From contig NZ_UAQZ01000001.1 of assembly GCF_900446215.1 (NCBI RefSeq), positions 1,364,001 to 1,428,000 of the forward strand: 64,000 bases of DNA, in the 5' to 3' direction. The stretch comes from Burkholderia cenocepacia (GTDB lineage Bacteria > Pseudomonadota > Gammaproteobacteria > Burkholderiales > Burkholderiaceae). Under the pieces are notes generated by a model. It saw only the letters and a list, made by a program, of their open reading frames with translations. It was not told the DNA's origin and made no database searches. Every line of letters begins with the position of its first letter. Position 1 is the stretch's first letter. A program made the position numbers and the translations under genes. This document shows, piece after piece, positions 46,288-54,012 of the stretch.

Positions 46288-47894
46288 ATTGGCCTCGCTT
46301 GGTTATTCGGCGCGCTCACGAGTGCGTCTCGCAAGGCCACGCGATCGAATTTGCCGTTGGCGTTGTGCGGGATGTCCGTCTGAACGATGATGCGATGCGG
46401 CACCATGTAGCTGGGCAGGCGTTGCTTGCACCACGACAGCAGCGTTTGGGCGAGAAACGGCGTGACTGCCGGCACGACGACCAGCGTGATCGTCTCGCCG
46501 AGCGCATCATCGGGTACACCCACGGCGGCGACTTCGGAAACAAGACCACTTTCGTGGATGATTTCCTCGACTTCTTCCGGGCTAATCCGGTAGCCGGAAC
46601 TCTTGATTTGCGCGTCGTTGCGCGCAATGAAATACAGAAAGCCGTGCGCATCGCGTCGCACAAGGTCTCCAGACCAGACCGCAGTGTCCGGTGCAGCCCC
46701 GCCAGGCTTTTGCTCGGGAGAGGGACGATAGCGCTCGGAGGTTCGCGCTGCATCACCCCAGTAGCCCATCGTGACGCACGCGCCGACGTGTACAAGTTCG
46801 CCCGGTTCCTCAGGCGCACACCGCGAACCATCGGGGCGCACGACCAAGATGCGTGCATTGGGCACGGCCTTGCCGATCGAGTCAGGACGGTGATCGACTT
46901 CGGCGGGGTCGAGGTAGGTCGAGCGGAACGCCTCGGTCAGACCATACATGAGGTAGGGTTTGGCCTGCGGAAACAGCACGCGCAGGCGTTGCAGTACTGC
47001 CCTGGGCATGCGGCCACCGGTATTGGCAAAGTAGCGCAGCGTGGCGCACGCTGCATCGGGCCAGCGAGCATGGGCCAGTTGCATCCACAACGGAGGCACG
47101 CCTGTGATTGCGGTGATACGCTCGCGCGCGCAGGCCTCTATCACGTCCTGTGGGCCGAGATAATTGACAAGGACAGCGGTGGCGCCGCTTGCCCAGGCCG
47201 ACGTAAGTTGGCTCAGGCCTGCATCAAAGCTAAGCGGAAGGACGGCCAGGATTCGATCGGCGCACGTATGGTTCAGATAATGAGCGACGCTCCACGCACC
47301 TTCGAGCAGGTTGCGGTGGCTGAGCATGACGCCCTTGGGTCGCCCCGTCGAGCCGGATGTATAGAGAATGGCCGCGAGGTCCGTGTCAATGCCAGATGTC
47401 GGGACATCGGATGCTTTTGGTTGCGTGTCGATAGCGTCCCGGGCGAAGCACTCACTCCAACGACGGACCCGTGCAGTCCCGTCGTATGTAGGTGCCGTTT
47501 CATCGGGGGCATCTGTGAGGATCGTATGGGTGAGGGCGAGCGGCCCGTTCTCGGCCAACAAGCGTGCACGCATTGCGCTGGTAATCAGGCAGATCGCGCC
47601 ACAGTCGTGCAGGATATGTGCGACCTGTTGCGGTTTGAGCAGCGGATTGATCGGCACAAAAACGCAGCCCGTGGCGGCAATACCGAGCAGCGACACGACG
47701 GTTTCGATGCGCTTGTCCAGAAAGATGCCGATACGTGCGCCAGGCGCGATGCCGAGCGAGGCGATCGCGTGGCCAAGTGCACATGCGCGCTCGACAAGTT
47801 CCTGGTAGCTCAGGCGGATATCGCCGAATACGATCGCGTGCGAATCGGGTGCCTGATGTGCAGTTGCTTGCACGAGGTCAAGTATGTTTCGCAT
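46284..47894 (-). CDS. AMP-dependent acyl/amino-acid ligase
   Basis: The 536-residue ANL-superfamily enzyme has P-loop-like motif LYTSGSTGRPKGVMLSHRN (about residues 178-196), the ITGVPPLWMQLAHA region, YGLTEAFRSTYLDP, SGDLVRRDAHGFLYFIARND and IKSSGYRISPEEVEEI near the end. It lacks any carrier domain, so it probably loads the stand-alone ACP encoded upstream. The combination with a PLP decarboxylase and ACP resembles the exosortase-A-associated ligase and the amino-acid loading systems of some antibiotic pathways. The substrate could be an amino or fatty acid; sequence alone does not decide. Near its C-terminus, the Lys expected for adenylation lies in HNANGKFDRVAL. Confidence 0.9.
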   Translation of the reverse strand: MRNILDLVQATAHQAPDSHAIVFGDIRLSYQELVERACALGHAIASLGIAPGARIGIFLDKRIETVVSLLGIAATGCVFVPINPLLKPQQVAHILHDCGAICLITSAMRARLLAENGPLALTHTILTDAPDETAPTYDGTARVRRWSECFARDAIDTQPKASDVPTSGIDTDLAAILYTSGSTGRPKGVMLSHRNLLEGAWSVAHYLNHTCADRILAVLPLSFDAGLSQLTSAWASGATAVLVNYLGPQDVIEACARERITAITGVPPLWMQLAHARWPDAACATLRYFANTGGRMPRAVLQRLRVLFPQAKPYLMYGLTEAFRSTYLDPAEVDHRPDSIGKAVPNARILVVRPDGSRCAPEEPGELVHVGACVTMGYWGDAARTSERYRPSPEQKPGGAAPDTAVWSGDLVRRDAHGFLYFIARNDAQIKSSGYRISPEEVEEIIHESGLVSEVAAVGVPDDALGETITLVVVPAVTPFLAQTLLSWCKQRLPSYMVPHRIIVQTDIPHNANGKFDRVALRDALVSAPNNQARPI

Positions 47895-47939
47895 GGTGTG
47901 GAATGGAGTCGTCGGGTTGAGGAAGATGCTCGGTGGTCG

Positions 47940-48875
47940 TCAATGACGAATCACCAGGGCGCCGAAGCAGCCGGCCAGACCGCTGGAAAAAAGCAACGAC
48001 CATTCACCGGCCTGCTGGTTGCGACAGGTCTCGAAATTGATGAACGGATCCGCACCGAATGCGTGGCCGACCGTGCCGAAATTCGCGGTGAATAGCCGCG
48101 TCTCGGGAATGGTGAGCATTCCCATCAACCGTGCCCAGCCGGGTAGATTGACGTGATGGGGTAGTACGTGCGCGATGTCGTCGGGTGCGATGTTTGCCTG
48201 GCGAATAGCTGCGCGCATGGTGGTAAAGGCCGACCAGTAATACCGATCGTCGGGAATCGGCTGCAAGGTGTCGTCCGTACCGCGAAAGAAGCGCGCATCG
48301 GTATATAGATGCAAGCTGGCGATGACGTTGTGTTCGGCCCCCCGTTCAAGTAGCAACGCGCATGCGCCGTCGCTATGCAGCGCCAAGTCCCCGATCGCGC
48401 GAAGTCGATCGCAGCCCGAACCAATGACATCCGCACACACGACGATGGCGCGCTCGATAGTGGGATATCGCGCCGCAAGCGCGAGCAGCACCCGGATGGC
48501 TGCCATCGGAGACACGCACTGCTGCTGCGTGACGGAAAACGTCAATGCCCGGTTCAGTCCGCAATGGCGTTGAATGTAATGGGCCGTACCGGCAGGTGGT
48601 GCGAGCACGCCCGTCTGTATCGTATGCGTGTGAATGAGGGCATCGACTGTTGAGCGTGGTGTGGCGGTTTCGCGCAAAAGTGTCGTGATAGCACGTACGG
48701 CCAGATTTGCTGGGGACTCGCCCTCGGCGTCGTGGAACTGCCCCACACCGTGATCGCGCAGTGCACGAGCGCTCGCGTCAGACAGACCGCAACGTTCGAC
48801 CCACTGATTTACGTGTACGGTTCGAGCCGGCAGACTGTGGGCGACCGCGGAAAGCGAGAAGGGACTCGTTATCAT
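47940..48875 (-). CDS. KAS III-like condensing enzyme, PqsC-like (pair 1, active partner)
   Basis: The ATG at 48875 overlaps the upstream stop (ATGA) and gives 311 residues. Nucleophile Cys120 lies in LTFSVTQQQCVSPMAAIRVL and catalytic His240 in HVLPHHVNLPGWARL. The FabH Asn loop is replaced by VGHAFGADPFINF. Size, motif positions and sequence are close to the 38850 product, so the two active partners are paralogues. Expected to form a heterodimer with the 48872-49897 product, like PqsB-PqsC. A longer frame to 48938 overlaps the partner gene and is not needed. Confidence 0.83.
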   Translation of the reverse strand: MITSPFSLSAVAHSLPARTVHVNQWVERCGLSDASARALRDHGVGQFHDAEGESPANLAVRAITTLLRETATPRSTVDALIHTHTIQTGVLAPPAGTAHYIQRHCGLNRALTFSVTQQQCVSPMAAIRVLLALAARYPTIERAIVVCADVIGSGCDRLRAIGDLALHSDGACALLLERGAEHNVIASLHLYTDARFFRGTDDTLQPIPDDRYYWSAFTTMRAAIRQANIAPDDIAHVLPHHVNLPGWARLMGMLTIPETRLFTANFGTVGHAFGADPFINFETCRNQQAGEWSLLFSSGLAGCFGALVIRH

Positions 48876-49897
48876 GATGGCGCTTCGCAGAATTGAAGAA
48901 TCGCACAGGCGACTTGGCCGTGAAATCCTGTAGACCATATAAGCAGATGTTGGTCATCGCGCGGCGAGACAGCCCGTGTGAGGCTATCAAGACGCGCAGG
49001 TGTGTGTGCTGCGCAAAGATGGCCGGGCGTGTCATCTGCGAGCCAGATGCGCTCGAGCGGCAAGTCACCGTGCGTGCGGATACTGCGCAATAGTCGGTTA
49101 TCCGTCTTCGCTGGGACAATCCAGTCCATTTGTGTGGCCTGACAGGCAGCTCGTGCCAGCGCCTTGTTGATGGCGCCCATGAGCGTGGCGGAATCGACAG
49201 GCGTTGCGATGACGCTGGAGCTGCTGGGCGTGGCCGGCGTACAGATGGTTAGGCCGCGCACGCGCCAGCCAGGTGCCGGATGGCGTGTCACGAGAGCGGC
49301 AGCGGCTCCATCGGCGAGGAGCGTGTGTAAGTGAACGTGCCGAGAAAAAGGGGGGAGCCAGCGCTCGGCCGCGACAATCAGGACGGTATTGAGCTCGATG
49401 TCCGCATCCATCATGGCTAGCGTGAGATCGAGCGCCGTTGCAAACGAGACGTCCCGAAGCTGCCCGATCGCGAATGGCGGGCGACGCGATGCGAGCTCGT
49501 GATGCAAACGTCCCGCACAGGACAATGCCAGATCATGTTCGAAGCTGGTCGAGCAAACGATGATCTGGTCTGGCCGGGGAAGTTGTGAGGCACCGTCATA
49601 CAACAGGCGTGCCGCGCATAGTGCCATGTCGGACAGTGAGAGATTCGACTCTGCTACGGCGAGTTCGTCTGAAAGCGTAGGCGGCGAAGGCGCCTTCGGA
49701 GCGCGTTGGGGCTCACATTCATCACGCCAGCGTAGTGTGTCGCCATAGACCGCTTGCATCACGGAATCAAACGGGCGTTGCCCCAGCGGCGAGCTCACGT
49801 CGGTGAGTGTAGGGTGCGCGCTGCGTGCGAATGGAATGTACTGAGCGGTCGCGACGATCCTGGGTGCCGGAACCCTGGACTCAGTTTGAGGGAGCAT
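48872..49897 (-). CDS. KAS III-like protein without nucleophile Cys, PqsB-like (pair 1, partner)
   Basis: The protein has about 341 residues from the ATG at 49897 (an ATG at 49915 adds six). At the nucleophile position it has Asp (PPFAIGQLRDVSFATALDLT), and the catalytic His motif is VPAKTDNRLL, so both catalytic residues are lost. The fold signatures (LIVAAERWLPPFSRHVHLHT, LLADGAAAALVTR) remain. It is predicted to be a structural or specificity partner of the following KAS III protein, as PqsB is for PqsC. Its 5' end overlaps the end of the ACP gene by 17 bases. Confidence 0.8.
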   Translation of the reverse strand: MLPQTESRVPAPRIVATAQYIPFARSAHPTLTDVSSPLGQRPFDSVMQAVYGDTLRWRDECEPQRAPKAPSPPTLSDELAVAESNLSLSDMALCAARLLYDGASQLPRPDQIIVCSTSFEHDLALSCAGRLHHELASRRPPFAIGQLRDVSFATALDLTLAMMDADIELNTVLIVAAERWLPPFSRHVHLHTLLADGAAAALVTRHPAPGWRVRGLTICTPATPSSSSVIATPVDSATLMGAINKALARAACQATQMDWIVPAKTDNRLLRSIRTHGDLPLERIWLADDTPGHLCAAHTPARLDSLTRAVSPRDDQHLLIWSTGFHGQVACAILQFCEAPS

Positions 49898-50159
49898 GGG
49901 AGGCGACGAATGCAACCAGGTTGTCGAATCGCAGGAAGAGGTCGCTGCTCAGATCTTCAGGGTCAAGCATAAACTTGAAGCGCTGCTCCACTTGCAGCAG
50001 AAGCTCAGTCATGTTCATTGAATCGACACCAAGGTCGAAAAGGTTTGTGTCGCCCTCGATGAGCTCGGCGCTCAGATGCGTGCCGAGCGTTGACAACAGA
50101 CAGGATTTGAGGGCGGTAGCAATATCGTCAGGACGATTTGATACGGAATCGGATGTCAT
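49881..50159 (-). CDS. Stand-alone acyl carrier protein
   Basis: The 92-residue protein has the phosphopantetheine site LFDLGVDSMNMTELLLQVEQ with Ser47 and is acidic as usual for carriers. It differs from the housekeeping AcpP (which has GADSLDTVE), so it is a pathway-specific carrier. It lies between the first acyl-CoA dehydrogenase and the KAS III genes, making it the likely tether for the ligase product. Confidence 0.92.
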   Translation of the reverse strand: MTSDSVSNRPDDIATALKSCLLSTLGTHLSAELIEGDTNLFDLGVDSMNMTELLLQVEQRFKFMLDPEDLSSDLFLRFDNLVAFVASHAPSN

Positions 50160-50189
50160 GAACGTCTCCGGTATGAAGGGCAGGTAAGG

Positions 50190-51446
50190 TCATGCACGCG
50201 GCAAGGCGGCCGAATGTGCAAGCGGGTCTGAAGACTCCCACGGCAATTGCGGCGCGCGTTGGGCAGCGCGGGCGATCATCAGCCGCTGCATGTCGCCGGT
50301 GCCCTCCATGATGTCGAACGCCTTGGCGTCTCGGCAGCATTGTTCGAGCGATGGACAATGCGCGATACCGCCAAGCCCAACGAGCGCGAGTGCGGTTCGA
50401 GTGACGTGGGCCGTCTCGCGTGCAGCGTATGCCTTGGCCATCGAGGCGTGCATGGCGCTCGGCTGCCCCTGATCTGCGAGCCATGCGGCGTGATGACAGA
50501 GCAGGCGCGCGGTCGTGATATGCCGGTCGAGATCCAAAAGATGCACGTCGACGTCGCCGGGAGTGCATCGCGGGTCGGCCGGATGTGAGCCTGATTCGAA
50601 ATAGGCTGTGAGTTCGTCACGTACCCGCCGACACGTGCCGACCATCACTGCGGAGAGCAGCGGCCGAAAATAGTCCCATGACCGTTGCGCGCCGGAAAAC
50701 GCATCGCTCAATGGCGCTTGGTCGTCGCGCGTGAGGCAAGCATCGTCAGGAACTTCGCAATCGCTGTACGACAGCACGGCCAGTTGGCTGGCCCGCAGCC
50801 CGGCCATATGTTCGACACGCATGACCGAGAACCCCGGCGTGTCATGCTCGACGCGAAATGCCCGGATGCCGAAGCGGCCCGCGTTGCGGTTGATCGTTGC
50901 GAACGTGATGATCGTGTTCGCGCGCGCGCCGTTCGTGATGAAACATTTGGTGCCATTAAGCACCCAGCCGTGCGCGGTTTTTCGGGCCGACGTCCGCATG
51001 GCTGTTGCGTCGGACCCGCAATCGGGCTCCGTAATCGCAAACGCACCCCAGCGTGGCGCGTCGCTGTGAAAGCCTGCGAAGAATGCTGCCTGCTGCTGTT
51101 CGTTGGCGAGCGCGAGAACCGGAGGCATGGCAAGCCCTGGGCCGGGCAGGGCCAGCGCGAGCGCGGCGTCCGCGTAGCCCAGATATTCCATCAACATCAC
51201 GCGTGAGACGAGCGATTGCACCCCGGGACATCCCCCGAATTGGCTCGGCACGAGATTCAGATTCAAAGCGCGGACCGTATCGCCTTGCCAGAACGTTGCA
51301 GGAATTTGTCCGGTACGATCCGCTTCGTCGCGATGTGCGCGTATTTGCGCGCACAGTCGATCGAGATCCAGCCCGGAGGCTGCCAAGGCCACCTTAAGCG
51401 TTGCGACCTCATGGCACGGTTGTGATGTTTGCAGAGCGTCTGGCAT
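50190..51446 (-). CDS. Acyl-CoA dehydrogenase (first gene of biosynthetic operon)
   Basis: From the ATG at 51446 the protein has 418 residues. It has good acyl-CoA dehydrogenase motifs: FAITEPDCGSDATAMRTSAR (flavin-binding), GWVLNGTKCFITNGARANTI, LALVGLGGIAHCPSLEQCCR and a typical C-terminal AKAFDIMEGTGDMQRLMIAR. Together with the ACP and ligase it recalls the prolyl-ACP oxidases of pyrrole pathways, so it may desaturate an ACP-bound substrate (inference). The frame is open to an ATG at 51545, but a 10-bp inverted repeat at 51490-51523 and lack of a ribosome site there favour the shorter start. The catalytic Glu cannot be assigned with certainty. Confidence 0.87.
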   Translation of the reverse strand: MPDALQTSQPCHEVATLKVALAASGLDLDRLCAQIRAHRDEADRTGQIPATFWQGDTVRALNLNLVPSQFGGCPGVQSLVSRVMLMEYLGYADAALALALPGPGLAMPPVLALANEQQQAAFFAGFHSDAPRWGAFAITEPDCGSDATAMRTSARKTAHGWVLNGTKCFITNGARANTIITFATINRNAGRFGIRAFRVEHDTPGFSVMRVEHMAGLRASQLAVLSYSDCEVPDDACLTRDDQAPLSDAFSGAQRSWDYFRPLLSAVMVGTCRRVRDELTAYFESGSHPADPRCTPGDVDVHLLDLDRHITTARLLCHHAAWLADQGQPSAMHASMAKAYAARETAHVTRTALALVGLGGIAHCPSLEQCCRDAKAFDIMEGTGDMQRLMIARAAQRAPQLPWESSDPLAHSAALPRA

Positions 51447-51489
51447 GTCCGATCGTTCCGAATGGCGCACGCGCGCCGGCCGATGGCGT

Positions 51490-51523
51490 GGCATGGACGA
51501 CATGCTTGCGCGGCGTCCATGCC
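51490..51523. promoter_or_regulatory. Inverted repeat at head of biosynthetic operon
   Basis: GGCATGGACG (51490-51499) and CGTCCATGCC (51514-51523) are perfect 10-bp arms with 14 bases between. It lies in the divergent region between the operon and the GntR-type gene; either an operator or a leader hairpin. Confidence 0.45.
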
Positions 51524-51563
51524 GTGTGACATGCAGCGTAGGCATCTGAGGGAGGGTTGGCTA

Positions 51564-51581
51564 CCTCCCAACCTAGGGAGG
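51564..51581. promoter_or_regulatory. Candidate operator between operon and GntR-type gene
   Basis: CCTCCC-N6-GGGAGG sits within a longer symmetrical stretch that also contains GGTTGG-N7-CCAACC. GntR/FadR regulators bind short dyads in divergent promoters like this one. The size and placement fit, but no family consensus is matched. Confidence 0.4.
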
Positions 51582-51685
51582 GTGGCGTTGGGTGAGGCCG
51601 GCCACGGATTTTCGCCAGCGACGACAGGGATGCCCGATAATGCGCCGATATTGGATGACGCTGGCCAACCACGGACGTGACTAAC

Positions 51686-52519
51686 ATGGCAGGACGACAA
51701 CGAGCAACGCGTAAAACGCAATCTATGCCGCCGGACAAACGCGGCCCGCGTACGACCAAGCGGGGCGATCAGGTGGCCGAGCTGATCAAGGGTTGGATTA
51801 ACGACGGGCGGGTGCGCCCGGGCAAGCGACTGAACAAGGAAGCTGAGCTACAGCAGATGTTCAACGTGAGCCGCGGCTCAATGCGCGATGCGCTCAAGGC
51901 ACTGGAAGTGCAGGGACTCGTGAGCCTCAGTACAGGCCCCGAGGGAGGCGCCACAATTACGCGTGTGCCGCTTGCGCGGGCATTCCAAGCACTGCAGAAC
52001 TATTTGTTCTTCGAGAACGTCACGCTCGAGGAGCTCTATGCGGTGCGACGCACGCTCGAGCCGATTGTCGCTGCTGGCGCAGTAGCGCATTTGACTGATG
52101 CAGATTTCGAAGCACTCGAGCGCAGCATTTCAGTGTGCGAGCCGTTTGTGGCCGGCCACGAGCAGGCGCTTGATCAGCGCTGCGAGGATATCCATTTTCA
52201 CGACGTGCTGGCCGCGGCTCATCCGAACGCGTTTTTGCGGTGCCTTTGCCGGATCATCAATCAGATGCTGCACTCGCTGGTGATTGTGGCGGGCAACGTC
52301 ACGCAGCGTGACTATCAGGCGTTCGGCCGTACGACGCTCGCTGCGCACCGTGCAATTCTCGAGGCTGCACGGCGGCGCGATGCTCAGGCAGTGGAGCGCC
52401 TGATGGCCGCGCATATGGACGAGGCCGAGGCACAACTGCGGAAAGTACATGCCGCGTTGAGGCAAAAGCTTGTGCTCGACTCCGAACTCGATACGCAGAT
52501 GAGCCGCGACGCGTCCTGA
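51686..52519 (+). CDS. GntR/FadR-family transcriptional regulator
   Basis: The 277-residue protein has an N-terminal winged helix (GDQVAELIKGWINDGRVRPG, LNKEAELQQMFNVSRGSMRD, ALKALEVQGLVSL) and a C-terminal FCD ligand-binding domain with metal-binding histidines in DIHFHDVLAAAHPN and AHRAILEA and GRTTLAAHR contexts. FCD-type regulators sense small acids. It is divergent from the biosynthetic operon and may give it metabolite control in addition to quorum sensing. A GTG at 51677 and an ATG at 51725 are alternative starts. Confidence 0.9.
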   Translation: MAGRQRATRKTQSMPPDKRGPRTTKRGDQVAELIKGWINDGRVRPGKRLNKEAELQQMFNVSRGSMRDALKALEVQGLVSLSTGPEGGATITRVPLARAFQALQNYLFFENVTLEELYAVRRTLEPIVAAGAVAHLTDADFEALERSISVCEPFVAGHEQALDQRCEDIHFHDVLAAAHPNAFLRCLCRIINQMLHSLVIVAGNVTQRDYQAFGRTTLAAHRAILEAARRRDAQAVERLMAAHMDEAEAQLRKVHAALRQKLVLDSELDTQMSRDAS

Positions 52520-52912
52520 GGCGGCATCCACCGACAGCACGGTTCCGCCATCGCATGGTCTGCGGATGCTCGCCGAAATTCACGGCATATCAGTCACAAT
52601 GGGCTAATTAATTACAATAAATAAAATAAATGAGAGTGGGTATGCGCTTCGTGAGGGTAGTAGGCGAGGAGCTTGGAGGAAATTACCCGGGTAAACGCTG
52701 ACATTTTGTTGCTTGACCGTGTGAGATATTCGATCGTAAATTTATGATAATAAATAGACGTCAGGATCGAAGCTGCGCACGTGCTGGTCCGAGCGATCTC
52801 CGAGGCGGTTCATCGCGTCAGGTCGAGGCCGGCGAGGTTTATTCCAAAGCAGCGGCGATCGTTGGTGAACGGCTTGTAAGTAACGAGTGGTTGATCGCCG
52901 CCGGCGAGAGGC
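52520..52912. other. Intergenic region, partly AT-rich
   Basis: Around 52605-52640 the sequence is strongly AT-rich (attaattacaataaataaa), unlike its surroundings. No gene or terminator is supported. A short plus-strand frame (52744-52980) overlaps the next gene on the opposite strand and lacks a ribosome site. Confidence 0.5.
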
Positions 52913-53194
52913 TCATGGTTGTTGTTTGTGTGAGGCCGACGGGGTCTGGCGAAGGTCTGTCCGAGTCTCTGCTGCTTTAACCAACTGCGAGAGAGAGGTA
53001 TCGAGGGCTGCAGCAAGCGCAAGCAGAGCGTCGATCTTGGGGACTATTTGGGCACGCTCAACCAAAGAGATCGTGTTCGGATGGACGTTGGCCCGCGTCG
53101 CGAGGCCTACTTGGGTAAGCTTCTTTGTTTGGCGACGTGTGCGAACTTCGTCTCCAAGGGCCCTGATAAAGTGCGCAGTGGTTGGGCTATTCAC
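52913..53194 (-). CDS. XRE-family helix-turn-helix regulator
   Basis: The 93-residue protein has an HTH region FIRALGDEVRTRRQTKKLTQ, VGLATRANVHPNTISLVERA and a short leucine-rich end. It is a small Cro/CI-like DNA-binding protein. It differs from the two paralogous HTH genes beside it and lies in the same orientation, 16 bases downstream of the second one, so the three may be co-transcribed. Confidence 0.85.
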   Translation of the reverse strand: MNSPTTAHFIRALGDEVRTRRQTKKLTQVGLATRANVHPNTISLVERAQIVPKIDALLALAAALDTSLSQLVKAAETRTDLRQTPSASHKQQP

Positions 53195-53210
53195 CGACGG
53201 GAGTGACGGG

Positions 53211-53537
53211 CTATTCTTGCGCGAGCGATTCTGCCGCGGCGACTAGGGCCCGCTTCTTTTCTTTGCTCAGTCGCCCAGCAATTAGGAGAAGGTTGGCCAG
53301 CAAGTCGTCCTCCTCGTACAGGAAGCTTGTCGGAATGAGAAGCGCTCGGGCGAGCCGCTGGCTGGTCTGTACGGTTGGAGCATGCTTGCCCTTCTCGTAC
53401 TGGTTGACGCGAGCGCTGGCGGAAAATTCGTCGATTCCAGCCAGAATGCCAAGCTGTTCCTGGGTGAGGTCGGTACGCAACCGCGCCTGCTTCAGGCGTT
53501 TTGAAAACACAGAGGTGACGGTCGAGTCGCTGGACAT
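53211..53537 (-). CDS. XRE-family regulator (tandem paralogue 1)
   Basis: The 108-residue protein has HTH RLKQARLRTDLTQEQLGILA, GIDEFSASARVNQYEKGKHA and a C-terminal helix (LARALLIPTSFLYEEDDLLA). This layout, with ARVNQYEKGKHAP and PTSFLY, is a common stand-alone repressor in proteobacteria. It is closely related to the next gene upstream (53605-53940). Its start lies 34 bases from a CTAAG-N5-CTTAG palindrome. Confidence 0.88.
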   Translation of the reverse strand: MSSDSTVTSVFSKRLKQARLRTDLTQEQLGILAGIDEFSASARVNQYEKGKHAPTVQTSQRLARALLIPTSFLYEEDDLLANLLLIAGRLSKEKKRALVAAAESLAQE

Positions 53538-53571
53538 GCATCAAGTGTCCAGGAATCGATTGCCCGGTTTG

Positions 53572-53586
53572 CTAAGTAACTCTTAG
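53572..53586. promoter_or_regulatory. CTAAG-N5-CTTAG palindrome (site 1)
   Basis: CTAAGTAACTCTTAG lies in the promoter space of the XRE gene at 53211-53537. It is one of four copies of this dyad near the tandem XRE genes. Confidence 0.75.
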
Positions 53587-53604
53587 TTCGGGCGTTGTCG
53601 GGAA

Positions 53605-53940
53605 TCAGGAGGCGGCGGTTCGTGACAGTCGCTCAGCGTATTCGAGAAGTGCTTCTAGGCTGTCCTGCGGTAGTGGTGCAGCCGCGACGAGAAGCCGCGC
53701 AAGGAGGTCATTGCCTTCGTATAGGAAGCTGGTTGGGACGTGGAGTACTCGGGCGAGACGGTGGGCCGTCTGAAGCTTGGGCGCGTGTTTGCCGGTCTCG
53801 TACTGATTCACGCGTGCGCTTGCCGAGAATTCATCAATTCCGGCTTCGATGCCGAGCTGTTCCTGGCTCAGGCCCGAGCGTAGACGTGCCTCTCTGAGAC
53901 GCTTGGGAAAGATCGAGGATGTCGATAAGGTCCGACGCAT
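53605..53940 (-). CDS. XRE-family regulator (tandem paralogue 2)
   Basis: The 111-residue protein is a paralogue of the 53211-53537 product, sharing EEQ/SQEQLG, GIDEFSASARVNQYETGKHA and VPTSFLYEGNDLLARLL. A palindrome of the CTAAG/CTTAG family abuts its start codon (53942-53956), with no room for a ribosome site, so initiation may be leaderless or depend on a non-canonical site. Likely autoregulated through these dyads and possibly controlling the divergent ABC transporter operon (inference). Confidence 0.88.
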   Translation of the reverse strand: MRRTLSTSSIFPKRLREARLRSGLSQEQLGIEAGIDEFSASARVNQYETGKHAPKLQTAHRLARVLHVPTSFLYEGNDLLARLLVAAAPLPQDSLEALLEYAERLSRTAAS

Positions 53941-53941
53941 C

Positions 53942-54012
53942 CTAAGAGTTTCTTAATTTTTAATGGACTTTTTGCTAAGTATTTCTTAGTCTGCAGGCTA
54001 AGCATTACTTAG
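53942..54012. promoter_or_regulatory. Three further CTAAG-N5-CTTAG palindromes in a divergent promoter
   Basis: Sites are CTAAGAGTTTCTTAA (53942-53956, one mismatch), CTAAGTATTTCTTAG (53975-53989) and CTAAGCATTACTTAG (53998-54012). They lie between the XRE gene and the ABC permease gene, fitting a multi-operator control region serving both directions. Confidence 0.75.

Noticed and set aside
38850..51446. Assignment of the operon to an alkylquinolone (pqs/hmq) cluster because of PqsBC-like pairs
   Set aside because: No anthranilate ligase, PqsD-like or methyltransferase gene is present, and a PLP decarboxylase, free ACP and dehydrogenases are.
52744..52980. 78-codon plus-strand frame before the XRE genes
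   Set aside because: It overlaps the opposite-strand XRE gene, has no ribosome site and no recognisable features.
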